Assembly (NCBI GenBank): GCA_024734495.1
Contig: JALMQS010000894.1
Span: forward strand, 190,889 to 254,888
Length of the DNA stretch: 64,000 nucleotides
Source: Forficula auricularia
Taxonomy: Eukaryota; Arthropoda; Insecta; Dermaptera; Forficulidae
Direction of reading: 5' to 3'
Both the position numbers and the translations under genes were made by a program. Positions 23,055 to 34,935 of this stretch are shown here, piece after piece; position 1 is the stretch's first letter, and the number at the start of each line of letters is the position of its first letter. The notes below the pieces were generated by a model that did not search any database, was not told the DNA's origin, and saw only the letters and a program-made list of their open reading frames with translations.

Positions 23055-24372
23055 GGGTAGATTGGGGTGAGACGCCGTATTGTATAAGATGCCGAATCAC
23101 GTGGTTCACCCACGCCCATGCGGTAAAACAGCTAACCAGTAAGTTGGAATGAAGGCGTTTGCCCAGTGAGAGTATACAAATAGTTTTTGTTGATTAATCA
23201 TAGTTTTAAGTGGTGTTTTTAAATAATTTTGTCATCCCGATCTGGAAAGTACCCGAAATTATATCGAAACATACTTTACTTAGTCATATTAGCCGTAGTT
23301 TTGAAAGAAGAGAAATAACTCGAGTAGTTGTAGTGAGTTTGAAGTGTGGGCTTTTAGTCCAAGAGCTGGTGACACATTTTTGAGTACGGATTTGACCCAA
23401 CTAGAAATAATGCGTAATAGTACCGTCTATGATAGTTGTACAAGGAATGGCCAGTCTGGCTGGTCTAAGCAGGTGGACCAGGTACTGCGCATGGTGTGAG
23501 TGCGGTAAAAAATACATATGTGTTAAAAAATATTTTTGACCCACAATGAAATTATAAAAATTATAATTTATAGTCAATTATAAACATAATATATTACCTC
23601 CAGACCATTTGAGTGGAGGGACGTGGAACCAGACCACCTAAAGTGTATTTTTACAACATAACAACAAAAAATAGCATGGTACTATTACGCATTATTTCTA
23701 GTTGGGTCAAATCCGTACTCAAAAATGTGTCACCCGCTCTTGGACTATTTCTATTAGTCGCGTAATGACCCCCGCCTGCCAATGTTGCGCGGTTCTAAGC
23801 GGGCCGGCGTCTTGTCCAATGCTTTGGGGGAAGACGAGGAACATTTATTGGGGAAAGATGCCGTAGTTTTCGCGTTGGTGTAAGATGTTGGTTTGTATTA
23901 CGATACATTTAAAATTAATTTTTGAAAACTATTTCGATGGTTTCTTTCCACAAATGCCGCGGACATAATAAGAAAGTCTAATCGAGGATCATGGAACAAA
24001 AATGACCTCCAAAAAGCTTTCAAAAGAGGAAATATTACTTAAAAGAAAAATATAACATAAAAAAATAAAATAAGAAGTAATGTTATTACATTTTAATAAA
24101 CTGGAATTGATTTAATAATACTTTGCATTGATTCCCCATAAGGCATCTTACTACAAATGTATCGGTCATCTTATCCCAGGATTGAGGTAAGATGCCGAAA
24201 TGCAAATGTTTACAAATTTTTATTTTACATAAAAAATATTTTTTCAAAGGGAAACTTTTTACTAATCTCAAAAATACATATATTGTTGATAAAATGGTTG
24301 GTTAAAAATAAAACCAATGTGCTATTTTATATAAAATAAAGTTAAAAACTAGGGCGTCTTCCCCCAGTCTAC
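23055..24372. mobile_element. TA-flanked pogo-like element remnant with nested foldback
   Basis: The left end GGGTAGATTGGGGTGAGACG and right end GGCGTCTTCCCCCAGTCTAC are inverted repeats next to TA dinucleotides (23053-23054, 24373-24374). Related GGGGAAAGATGCCG, GTGTAAGATG and GAGGTAAGATGCCG motifs recur inside. The length, 1.3 kb including a nested 393-bp element, is close to a worn pogo/Tigger body, but the internal frames are closed and no DDE motif could be read. Confidence 0.65.
23355..23747. mobile_element. Nested foldback MITE, 70-bp arms
   Basis: The arms 23355-23424 and 23678-23747 are inverted copies (TAGTCCAAGAGCTGG / CGCTCTTGGACTA outermost; AATAATGCGTAATAGTACC innermost). The spacer holds a smaller CCAGTCTGGCTGG palindrome. 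It interrupts the pogo-like element and so arrived later. Confidence 0.85.
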
Positions 24373-24807
24373 TATATATGTTAGAGCTATGTTTTTAAAT
24401 TTAAAATCACTAGACCCGGAAAATTTTATAAATAAAGATCTAAATAGGAGGAAAGTATTTTAGCGTGTTATATATTATGTATAGCGTATGTCAGATGGAT
24501 ACAACACACATTTTAGCCATTGGACCTGATTGATTTTTGGCATTTGAGTTCAATTCTTGAGGGGATGAATACAACCCCGCTTAGATAAAATAAAAATGGT
24601 CTGTAATAAAATAACGTTGACAATCTCTACTGATTTTCTTTATAAATATTATTATTATTATTATATTTGATTTACACTTAAGAATAAAATAATGTAAGAA
24701 TTATTAATAGTTCTGTCTTTTTGTATCCATATGATAATTAAAACGAAGCCTGCCTGCCACGAGGCCCTAGTATTAAATTCACGCATGATTTGCACCGTCT
24801 TTATAAC

Positions 24808-25548
24808 CTATAGGTTTGTTTCTTCCAGAACGTCATACCATCTCTTCTTGGGACGACCTCTACTTCTTGTTCCAACCGGCTTGTTTGTAATCACTTTCTT
24901 TACCAGTCGGTATTCTGGCATTCTTCTCACATGCGCATACCATTCCGCTCTTCTTTTAACCCATTCGCCCACCTTTTGTATTCCACATTTTTCTCTAATA
25001 TCTTCACTCTTCATCCTATCGAGCCTGGTCACGTTCATTATCCTTCGTAATGTCTTCATTTCAGTCGTTTCCAATAATTGAGAAGTTTTTGCAGTGTCGG
25101 GTCTTGTCTCTGCTGCGTAAGTTAATATTGGACATACTACGGTTTTGTAGACTCGTACCTTGGCCTCCGTTCTTAAATATTGATTTGACCAGAACGCATT
25201 GTTAAGGCAACCCGATATTTTTGAGGCTCTTATTGCCTGATGTCTTACCTCTGTTTCTAGGTCTTGATGAGAGGTCTTTTGGATTCCAAGGTATGTGAAG
25301 GACATGACTTTTTCGACAATCGTATCGTACAGTTGTAGTTTACATCGGAGTGGTGATTTAGAGATTGTCAGTGTTTTGGTCTTCTTGGTTGACAGGGTGA
25401 GACCGAATTTATGCGCAACACAGTTAAATTTATAAAGGAGGCGCTGGAGGGAATCTTCATCTTCTGCAACGAGTGCTGCATCGTCTGCGTAGCAAACGCA
25501 TGTTATATTCTCGTCCCCGTCGTTTTGGAAGCGAAGAAATGAAAAAAT
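24808..25548 (-). pseudogene. Non-LTR retrotransposon reverse transcriptase fragment with YADD
   Basis: The minus-strand frame has no in-frame stop from about 25548 to the stop at 24808, about 245 codons. It enters with FQNDGDENITCVCYADDAAL, which contains the catalytic YADD of the reverse transcriptase palm, continues with LQRLLYKFN and FGLTLSTKKTK (the motif D/E region), FTYLGI, YKTVVCPILTYAAET and TTEMKTLRRIMN, and closes with GRPKKRWYDVLEE. This is the C-terminal half of ORF2 of an endonuclease-type non-LTR element (RTE/Jockey-like). The fingers, the endonuclease and the first palm motifs are missing through 5' truncation. The enzyme would copy element RNA at a nicked chromosomal target. 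The uninterrupted frame suggests a relatively recent insertion, but the fragment itself cannot mobilise. Confidence 0.92.
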
Positions 25549-26570
25549 TTCGGGCTCCTAAGCTTTAGAACTTAACGCTAAAAATAAAGAAAACAATTTT
25601 TGGAGTGATTTTATTGATATTTTACGACGATATCATATATATAGGCATAAATAAATCCCTTATAATTAAGTTTATTATTTATTACTAGGGTGCCGGTTCT
25701 AGCCTGAAAGGGTAACAATTCTTGAAAAAGATTTAACTTTTTCCTCTAATTTATTCTTAAATTTTTCAAAGAAGACATCTAAGTGTTTAGATACATACTA
25801 AACACATCCCTTTTGATTATTACTACTAAAAATAAATCCATATTTTATCCTATTTTCCATAATATTAATCCTTTGTAAATACTGTATATACGTATATATA
25901 TATATTATTTATTTCGACAAGCCGATTGGGAAATAAGCATAACTCGGGGATTAGAGGAAAGTGTAATAAATTTGTTAATCCAATATGTTTGCTGAAAATT
26001 TCAGCCAACCAACATAAATAATCAATTAATAAATATATATTCACAAGTTTTCTCTATCTCTCTTCTTATATCATTCGAGGGACTTATTTCTAAGCTTCGT
26101 ATTTTTTCACTTGTTTATAGATGAAAATTTAGTAGGCCTAAATGCCAAATCACTTAAATTTGCAAAAATCATTGATTCATTGAAAATTCACATTCATTAT
26201 TACATTTAATCCTCTAATAAATTGCTGGTTGCAATTTCAGATAGCAACACTATTTAGGCGATGCTAAGTGTAAATTCCCATCCTGATTAATTTTGCACTT
26301 GTGGATATTCCCCAATCAACTCATCTCTGTTTGCCTCTACCCTGAAAACATATGGCCAATCGATATTTATCATAGCCTATTCCTATAATGAGCGTCATAA
26401 TGAACCTTCTACAAATTTAATCATCTCGTTTGGTTACATTTTAGTTTGCTCTGGATATTTATTCAAGAATATTTTCATTTTTTGGATTTATTTATTTATT
26501 AGTACCTATTTTTGGAAAATCAAGATTAAAAAAAAAAAAATCAGTTTAAAAAATGCGCTCTCTAACAAGG
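25549..26570. other. No gene seen
   Basis: AT-rich, with a TATATATATATATTATTTATT run near 25895-25910 like the flank of family A ribozyme elements but without the core. Nothing coding. Confidence 0.4.
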
Positions 26571-26571
26571 G

Positions 26572-26611
26572 ACAAATTTCCATTATGAAATGCATTTTGT
26601 TGTAATTGAAA
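26572..26611 (+). repeat. Direct copy of the palindrome's central spacer
   Basis: ACAAATTTCCATTATGAAAT followed by GCATTTTGTTGTAATTGAAA matches 27092-27131 in the spacer with one change. It lies 17 bp outside the left arm. Possible origins are a longer ancestral array of alternating arms and spacers, or replication slippage. Confidence 0.9.
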
Positions 26612-26698
26612 CTCGTCGAAACGAGAAAACATCAATGGGACATATATATCCCATATGCGTTAAAGGGTTAAAAGGGGAAAGAAAAAGATGGTTACAAC

Positions 26699-26861
26699 CG
26701 AGGGGTGAACCGCGATCGGAATTAGGTGTACACGTCTTTGGAATTATGTGGAATTATTTTGGAATTCCTTAGATAATGCCATCATCTATTGTCTTCCACT
26801 TGAAAATGAAAGTAGAAATATAAGTAGCTGTATACCATATTATGTCGCAGTTCACCCCTCG
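26699..26861. mobile_element. hAT-like MITE, copy 1 (left arm)
   Basis: Terminal inverted repeats CGAGGGGTGAACCGCG and CGCAGTTCACCCCTCG. The flanks GTTACAAC and ATTACAAC are an 8-bp duplication with one change, the hAT signature. The interior has GGAATTATGTGGAATTATTT and ATCTATTGTCTTCCACTTG. 163 bp. Confidence 0.85.
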
Positions 26862-27364
26862 ATTACAACCGTCGTTCGTTAACCCTTTTCAATCATAAAG
26901 AAGGAGAGAAGATTCTCCAAAACGATGATTTTTAAGGGACTTAAAATGATGTCCTAATAAAAAACTTTTTTATTCTGAATATGTAGTTTTCGATATCTAC
27001 GGGCTGCATTTCCATCATATCTACATTGAATTCTATCAAAAGAAAATACTTTTAATTTATTAGATAAAAATATGGCCTCTTAATATAACGTACAAATTTC
27101 CATTATGGAATGCATTTTGTTGTAATTGAAATTTGTCGCTTGTATTAAGAGACCATATTTTTATCTAATAAATTAAAAGTATTCTCTTTTGATAGAATTC
27201 AATGGAGAAATGATGGAAATGCAGCCCATAGATAACGAAAACTACATTTTCAGAATAAAACAGTTTTTTTATTAGGACATCATTTGAATTCCCTTAAAAA
27301 TCATCGTTTTGGAGAATCGTCTCTCCTTCTTTATTGAAAAGAGTTAAAGAACGAAGGTTGTAAG

Positions 27365-27529
27365 CCAGGGGTGAACCGAGGCCTAATATGATGTACACCT
27401 ACTTCCACTTCTACTTTCATTTCCAAGTAGAAGACAATAGATGATGGGGCATTATATAAGGAATTCCAAAATAATTCCACATAATTCCAAAGAAGTGTAC
27501 ACCTAATTCCAATCGCGGTTCACCCCTCG
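27365..27529. mobile_element. hAT-like MITE, copy 2 (right arm, inverted)
   Basis: Mirror copy of the left-arm MITE: CCAGGGGTGAACCGAGG at its left and CGCGGTTCACCCCTCG at its right, flanked by GGTTGTA and GTTGTACC. Because arm and MITE are inverted together, the MITE was present before the palindrome formed or was copied by arm conversion. Confidence 0.85.
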
Positions 27530-27618
27530 GTTGTACCATCTCTTTCTTTCTTCTTTTAACCCTTTAACGCATAAGGGATATATTTGTCCTTTTTCTGGTT
27601 TATTTAATTAAATAATAT

Positions 27619-27845
27619 ACACCGTTCTTCAAAAAAAGTGTAACACCTGAAAAATTCGGATTTTTTCAAAGAAATGTCAAAATTTATATTTTTTACTTAA
27701 ACTTTTAATACATTGTATACATGTAGAGTTATTTTTAAACATCACAATGAATAAAATGTTTTAAAGTTATTTTTTTTTTTGAGATAATTTAAAGTTAATT
27801 AAAAAAATCCGAATTTTTCAAGTGTTCCACTTTTTTTGAACCGCA
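27619..27845. mobile_element. Short TIR element (Tc1/mariner-like MITE)
   Basis: CGTTCTTCAAAAAAAGTGTA followed by CACCTGAAAAATTCGGATTT is mirrored at the right by AAATCCGAATTTTTCAAGTG followed by TTCCACTTTTTTTGAACCGC. Arms are about 45 bp and the total about 227 bp. The interior is A/T-only and non-coding. TIR style fits Tc1/mariner derivatives; the target duplication is unclear. Confidence 0.75.
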
Positions 27846-28100
27846 GATTATTTCCTGTCTTAAAATATTTATATTTATAATATATAAATATTTATTTTAT
27901 TTTTCAAATGTTGGTCTCCATCATCAAGCAATTTATTTAGTTCTTTTAACTTATTATTTATTATAATTGTGGCAATCTTTCCATTACTACTTCACAATTT
28001 TGACCATGTTTTATCTTTTAGCCTAGTTAATTTTTGAGTATATTAACATATCAACATTCCCAAAAGATAATAAAATTCTTCAAAATCAACTTGAGATATA

Positions 28101-28713
28101 TCCCGTATAGCACAGAGGCCAAAATAAAACCCAAATGCAACTTTTTTGATTGGTTGAATTATAGTCATTATATAGTTTTATTTAGGTTGATTTACGGTTT
28201 CAAAACGGTAGTTATGTCTCGTTTTTTCCGTTTTGCAACTGTGTTGTATTATCGTTAAATTATAGTCGCAATGATTATAAAGCAACCGTTACAAAAAGGT
28301 CGCCAACATTTTTGTCACCGATTTGCAACTGTTTATTTATAATTTTATATTTCTTTGATTTGATTAATACTATATAATGAATAATTACACAATTCTTTAA
28401 TAATATACAATAATCAACATTATATTATATTATATTATTGTTCTTTATTAAAGAATTGTGTAATTATTCATTATATTAATCAAATCAAAGAAATATAAAA
28501 TTATAAATAAACAGTTGCAAATCGGTGACAAAAATGTTGGCGACAACCTTTTTGTAACTGTTACTTTATAATCATTGCGACTATAATTTAAGGATAATAC
28601 AACATAGTTGCAAAACGGAAAAAAATGAGACATAGCTACCGTTTTGAAACCGTAATTCAACCAATCAAAAAAGTTGCATTTGGGTTTTATTTTGGTCTCT
28701 ATGCTATACGGGA
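28101..28713. mobile_element. Palindromic foldback element, about 270-300 bp arms
   Basis: The outer ends TCCCGTATAGCACAGAGGCC and GGTCTCTATGCTATACGGGA lead into arms that mirror through AACCCAAATGCAACTTTTTT, GATTGGTTGAATTATAG, CAAAACGGTAGTTATGTCTC, GTTACAAAAAGGTCGCCAAC and GATTTGCAACTGTTTATTT. The centre is AT-only (TTATATTATATTATATTATT). One arm carries a few extra segments. Short frames on each strand are mirror images of the same non-coding DNA. Confidence 0.92.
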
Positions 28714-31700
28714 TTTATCATTGTATCCCTCAAAGCTGCTGTCCCTTAAAAGCTATTTAGTTCTTCATGTTTCTCTGAAAACATAATGACATCAGAACTA
28801 ACTTCCTATGATCTTTTGTTCTCAAGTTATCCTGGGGATCAAAAACCAGACAACTAGATAAAATATGTATGTGTGAAAATGATTTTCTCATTTTTATTAG
28901 AGGTAATTTCATCTCAACAACTATCCGTTTTATTTCCTATTTTCAAAATATTTTTTTCTTTATACCTACATAGTTTCGACAAAATTAAAATTTTCGAAAA
29001 GCTTATCGAATTTTGAGTATTCAGATTTTCTACGAATTCTTAATATTTGAATTATTTCCGCCATTGTTTTTTTTTTTTTTTTTTATTACATGATAATCTT
29101 TTATTCAACTGATATCATTAAAATATAATGTAATCATGGAACTTTGCATGTATAATGATATTAAATAACAAAGCCGATTTAATTAATGTTTTTAGTTTAC
29201 ATAATAATTATATTAGAGAAACTCAGCTTCAAGGTACAAACTACCACCACTTTATTGGTCATATATACTCAATAAGGTTAATTAAAATGAGAGAAACATG
29301 TTTGCCAAGCGTTTAAATAGAGACAAAATATCTAATCGAGTATTTTAATATAACGATGATTCAAATTAAGCAAAGTTTAACTATTTACGAGTGGGATGAA
29401 ATATATAATTTAGCCAATATTTAAAGTTAGGGAAAATTAGATTGGGGACCAACCACACCAATCTACACTTTAAATATGCATATTTATAAAAGAAGGAAAA
29501 AATAACAATTCGGGAATATTGTCAAAAAATTTTAAGATTCGGTCCGCTTTTAGTTTTTTTTTTTTTTTTTTTTTTTTATTATTTTGACCTAATGACGTTT
29601 GGAGCTAGAAATTCGAACAAAGATGCAGTTGCTAGAAACTCTAATTCGAATTTTTGTTCATAAGGACATTTCCATTTGAAAAATCTATTGTTTTCTGATT
29701 ATCTTTTTAATCCGAAAAGTATGGCATTATGAAGGCAAAAATCGAAAAAATATTTCATTTTTTAAAGTATAAAGAAAATTAAAATTAAATTTCCATATTA
29801 TTATAACTACTTATTTTTATTACTACAATATATATATATAAGGAAAAAAAAAATAAATATAGATATTCATTAGAATATTTCGGAAAAAAAATTACATTAT
29901 AAACTCTCTCACCGTCTAGAAATAAACCGATATGGCCATCCACATGACTTTACCATACACCTGGCCATTCTCTGTACGGTAAAGTATGGTAAACTAAACA
30001 ATTCGAAAGTCTCGATCCTAGATGTTTGATGAATTTTTTTCGAATTTGATAGAAAATAACAATTGCATTTCCAATTAATTGTATATATGTATGTTCCATA
30101 GTATTTTTCGAATATGTATTAAAAATATATTATATTCGTTAAAATATCTAATCATTAAATATAATACCTCGACAAAAAGGGAAACCATATCAAAACTTTT
30201 GGGATTTTGATTGAATTTTTCTTTACTTTTTAGGTAATTTTTTTTTAATACCATAATATACATATATAAAAATAAATATATCATTTATATACAAATTAAT
30301 GTGTGTCTGTGTGTTGGAACATTTGTCGGTACACAACTTGGTAAACGGCACCTACCGTGTAATTCTTTCATATTTACAGCCTCTGCCCCTAGCATTAACG
30401 CAGCTAATTTGACGTCTCTTCAAAACGGTTGCCTCTCCTAAAGCAGATCGTGAAAATGCTCAGCAATTATTACAAATTAAAGATTTAAATTAATATATTT
30501 AAATTTTACTAACAGTCTCATTCCACGTGTATTGAAATTTTTAAATCTTTCATTCTTATACATCTCAGAAGTTAAGTTAGATGTTACATGGATATTTCAT
30601 GGATTGATACTTATTCTGATTTCTGTGTATAGTTGAAATATTATTACAGCTATTCTATTTTCATAGATGCTGCTTTCTATAGCTAATTAGTTGTACTCAA
30701 AGATAACACTAGAAGCCCTCTTCTAGCCGAATTCGAGCCTTGCAGTTAGTCTTATATTTATTTACAAATTAATGTACCTATATGTGGGTGTTCCTTGTTT
30801 ATGCATTTGCGCATCGTTCATACGATTGAGTTGAAACTTTGTACAGTCATTGTTAGCACTTACGTGAAGGTTTCTGACATAGTTTCATCAACGTACAATA
30901 GGTAGGGGCTCAAAAAATGAAAATTTAGGCCATTGAAAAAATTATTTATCCAAAATAACCATAGCAACGGTAAGTAAAATAGTCAAAGTATGCAATTTAT
31001 GCCAAAAAAATGTTTAAATAGCAAAGTCGAATTATCATCAAGTAATTTGTTAAGAATCGCGTCGCAGCTAGTACCTATTTTATAAAATACACTGATTATC
31101 TTTCTTTTTTTCTTTTTTTCTACAAAGTAAAATTTAAATTTATTTTTAAAGTTGACACTCTTTATGAATTCAGAAGTAACATATTGAAATATATACTTAC
31201 ATATATACAAGTTCTATATAGGTATATACTAGAAAGCAGAATGAAAAGAAACGAAAGGTGTTTTTAGATAAAATTGTCAAAGTAAAAGTAAAATCTTAAA
31301 AAAATAATAAATAAATAAAATAATAAAAAAAAACAAGTAAGGTAAACCTCAAGAAAACCGGGAAAGAAATAGATAGTAGAAGTAAGAGAGTGAAAGAGAG
31401 AAAAATAGAGATGTGTTTTCGAGATAGATTATATTTATCTTTTGAAAAAGGGATGTCACGTGGATAATCTCTGCCAAATGACGGGAAATAAAAGTTTGAG
31501 ATAAAATATATATAATAAAAACAATATAAAAAGATATTTTCTTTCAATCGGTGAAAAAGAAAAGAAAAAAATATATATTTTTTTTTATTAGACATCCGAA
31601 TGCACTTCCTACAACTGGAGTGCAAATTCGATTTTACATCAGAACTGTTATATTAAACAGATTTTTATAATTTATTTTATATTCCCTTTCTAAAATCAAA

Positions 31701-34240
31701 TGGTACGATACAAAAACTACCCCGCTTATCTTTTTTATTTTTATATTTGTTATTTTTTCAGAACAAATGGCGTTCTATATATTATTGTTGATTTTATATT
31801 TTATAGTTCCTTTGAAAAATTAATACGGGCCGTATTAGTGTCAATTTCAAGTTTAATTTCTGTTTAGTTTATGATCTACAATGCTCTGGCACGTCATTGT
31901 AACGATACTTATTGGGTCCCGTTTTACTTTTTAAACGGTACTCCGGATTAGTGTCTCATCACATATTTTAAATAATAATTAACTAAATACAAAATATGAA
32001 ATACTCTTGAAATTACGAGGGTTGCTAGACACAAATAAAATAATAATTTACTAAACAATTATTATTTATTACTTTTAATTTACTATACAGTTTTGGTCAC
32101 CTCTGGTAAAGCAACCTCAGTAGTAAATGCCTTATTAATTTTTGAATATGGAGATAATACGACATTGGCTACAGAAGATGGTCTACTAGTGGTAAATGAA
32201 CTAAATAGTGGACTAAAAATAATAAATAATACTAAGTTGAAAAATCTTTACTTTACTCTGACATAAGTCTTGTAATTTTAAGAATGTAATCCACAGTCAC
32301 TTTAAAAGTCAACTCTAAAAGAATAAATTATACTAAATATTTTCATGAACGGTAACCCTTTATAAATTATAAATTATAATCAGAATTTGGTATTTCATTT
32401 ACTTGTAACTGTTTACTCCTCTTCTCTGTTTATACACATAGAGGGAGAATTCAGTGGCAGATTAATAAAAGAGAGGACTCCTTAAGTTTTCTTCTTTAGA
32501 AAGGAACATTTAACTCTCCCCCTATACTTTTAGATGCGCCCTTACAGTAACAATGTGAAAATTAAATGGCCCTCTTTAACTAACGAGATTCCGGACGATC
32601 GTCCAGTCTGACGTTTCTTTAAGAGTGTAATGACACTCTTCCCAAGAATCATCATCATCATCATCATCATCAATCAGCCATTCGAGTTTTCACTGCAAAA
32701 GATAGACTTCCCTTAAATTCTTTGATCTTGTTCCAGGTTCAATTTGTTCGGTTGATATCTTTTTAAGTTGTCGGATCATCTTGTAGAGGTCGAGCACTAT
32801 TTAGGAAAATTGCATCATGCTTTGGTCTTTATTGTATGATTCTTTTTTATCAATTTGCCTTTAGTTTATCATATATATTAATATAATTTAATAATAAGTA
32901 CATAGATAGAAAAATATGATAAAAAATTGGGATTAAGTTTAACAGAAATTCAAATATCTGATCCGTCAAAATTGTTTGCTATTAGATCAAGAATTGAAAT
33001 ATTAGACAACCTTTTACAAGACTTGGTAGGTTTATCTCGAATTCACACTAGATCTTTGGGCAAATGAACTATTGCACCCAGCTAGACTTAGAGCCACCAT
33101 TTAAATATAATTTAAATATAATAAATTATTTAAGATTTATTTGTTTATAATCTTAATTTCTTTCTTTTATCAAAATGATATTTACAGGGTCATTTTTAAA
33201 ACAAATTTGGCTTAAAAATTTGTATTATTAAGCTTTGTGACAATTTTCTAGCCCAAAGTATTGATACAAAAAATTTTGTCATATCACCAAATTTGCAGTA
33301 ATCGTACCGAATTTCGAAAAAGTTTTAACTTTTTCTACTAATTTCTAAATTGGATTCAACAACTCTTTAAAATTAGACCGTATTGATTTAAGATTAGCTT
33401 TGAAGAATAGGACTATACTTCCCAATAAAAGTTTCGATCGACGACTAAATAAGCCAATTCATCTTGCTTAGCTTAAATCCGATTTTCTATTCGTCAAGAT
33501 GTGTTTGATTGTGTTAAATTTAAGACTAGATTCTAGTTAATCGATATTTAATCCAAACGCAATGGGGTGACTTATAGTTGCCTGGTAACTTCACTCTGTC
33601 TTGTCTATTGCTATGAAAACGTAAGAAGTGGAAATTTTTTGTTTTTCTGAATAAGAGTCATCTAAATTTCTGTGAGCAATTAACCATTGAGATACGGTCA
33701 AAAGACTGCATTCTAAATCAAGTAAGCGTTTATTTAGATAGCTGTTTAGATGACAATTTATCTAAAGTAGAATAAGAATGAATACATGTTTTGAATTTAT
33801 GTCATTTTATGACTAAAATATTCCAAATATTTTTTCGTCAATCGTAAATTATAACATTTTTGTAAAACATTAAATGTTAAGAGATTGTGTCTAGAGGGCC
33901 ATGCAGAATTGATGCTCAACTGAAGTGGAATGTTTATCAATAGGATCAGTAACAAGTATTCGTAAATCATTTTGACATGAATACTGACGCTTAGAGATTC
34001 TCCCCACAATATACACTAAAGGCCTTGGAATGTTAAAAGCACCTGATCCCAAAGATCACGGAATTTACGCAAAATATAGTGTGACTATTCTTTTTTTGTA
34101 TGAACGATTATTCAAGGCTTGTTGTAGGCTGTTTACGGTCACCCCAATCGCAGTTAGGTTATTTGCATTTCTTTGTAAGTTGGTATCTTTATCTTTTAAA
34201 TTACATTTGTAAAAACTCTTCAAGGATATAGGACATCGTC
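28714..34240. other. Long AT-rich stretch without a recognisable gene
   Basis: Homopolymer T runs at about 29068-29085 and 29555-29578. A TGGCCATCCACATGACTTTACC element end sits near 29934 (dispersed repeat gamma). Near 31918 is an inverted copy of the repeat alpha head (CCCGTTTTACTTTTTAAACG). An (ATC)n microsatellite lies at 32647-32672. The open frames of 60-110 codons here are low-complexity (F, L, Y, K, I rich) and show no domain or splice-linked extension. Confidence 0.5.
32647..32672. repeat. (ATC)n microsatellite
   Basis: Eight consecutive ATC units in unique-looking DNA. There is no adjacent retrotransposon tail here, unlike the similar tract at 34248. Confidence 0.85.
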
Positions 34241-34245
34241 ACAAA

Positions 34246-34430
34246 AAATTATCATCATCATCATCATAATTAAGTATACAGTCCTAAGACATGTTTGACG
34301 CAACCATCCGCCTCCACTCGATTCTGTCCCCCACCAGCTGTTTGACCTCTCTAAATGTCTCAAATCCCATATTCTCAATTATTTGGTTGAAATTTGCAAA
34401 ATGAGATCGGTTTGATGATGAACAAAACAA
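34246..34430 (-). pseudogene. Non-LTR retrotransposon ORF2 C-terminus with (ATG)n tail
   Basis: The minus strand reads SHFANFNQIIENMGFETFRE and VKQLVGDRIEWRRMVASNMS, then a stop. The DRIEWRRMV ending is typical of the last residues of RTE/Jockey-like ORF2 proteins. A short 3' UTR runs into a (ATG)n/(ATC)n tract at 34248-34266, the usual simple-repeat tail of such elements. Only about 45 codons survive. This may be the same broad family as the YADD fragment at 25 kb, but the two do not overlap, so this cannot be decided here. Confidence 0.75.
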
Positions 34431-34689
34431 CCACCTACAATGCAAAGAACCAGTCTTTTAAATATCAAACAACATCAGCTGGTAAAGATATTTGGGATTT
34501 CACCTTAATTTCTTATGTGTTCAAGTCAAACAATAAACTGTTTTTTTCTGGTTCCTAATATCCGTCAATCTAAAGAAATATTTATTACTTTCAATAACTA
34601 TTGTTTCACAAAGTGTTGATTCACTTAAAGTGGGATATTAGATTAGAGGTTAATTCAAGATTTTTTATTAATGATATTGATTTGAGAAG

Positions 34690-34935
34690 GATTTACACGA
34701 AGAAGCTGCAGCCCCTAAGGGCCTGGGCTGGCCCCTCCATCGTGAAAGAAGGGGACGAAATTTTATGGGCAGGGTTAGAGTCGAAGGGTTTAGTGAACAG
34801 CTGAATGTTATAAGACACGGGAAAAACGGTAGTAGGAAGCGAGTTCTACTCTTTAGAGGTTATAGAGATAAATGATTTGGGAAAAAGCGTTGGTTTGATT
34901 CTTGTCCAATTTCTCAGCAAAGGGGTGTTTAGCAT
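34690..34935 (-). pseudogene. Second CR1-like lineage, decayed C-terminal end
   Basis: The minus-strand translation reads KPTLFPKSFISITSKE, a stop, NSLPTTVFPVSYNIQLFTK and PFDSNPAH. It aligns by eye with the MTSRNWNSLPASIFPSTYD block of the 3 kb copy; the stop replaces the conserved W. The distal part keeps an AGGGGCTGCAG motif like the family's 3' UTR. Divergence is far greater than between the 3, 11 and 45 kb copies, so it is a separate or much older lineage. Confidence 0.75.

Larger units (their letters stand above)
26628..27597. mobile_element. Large palindrome, about 460-bp arms, with MITEs in both arms
   Basis: The left arm (26628-27087) and right arm (27142-27597) mirror each other from ATATGCGTTAAAGGGTTAAA / TTTAACCCTTTAACGCATAA at the outside to TTTATTAGATAAAAATATGG / CCATATTTTTATCTAATAAA at the centre, across a spacer of about 54 bp. 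Each arm carries the 163-165 bp CGAGGGGTGAACC MITE. The spacer motif ACAAATTTCCATTATGGAAT also occurs directly outside the left arm (26572-26611). Non-coding. Confidence 0.92.

Noticed and set aside
24731..25081. 116-codon + strand frame
   Set aside because: It is the antisense of the reverse-transcriptase fragment, whose minus-strand translation has the YADD motif and downstream conserved blocks.
28034..28660. Two 70-codon frames on opposite strands around 28.2 and 28.5 kb
   Set aside because: They are mirror images within the arms of a palindrome and so are not independent genes.
31296..31625. 109-codon minus-strand hydrophobic frame
   Set aside because: Low-complexity F/L/Y/S sequence from A/T-rich DNA; no membrane-protein family pattern or neighbouring exon.
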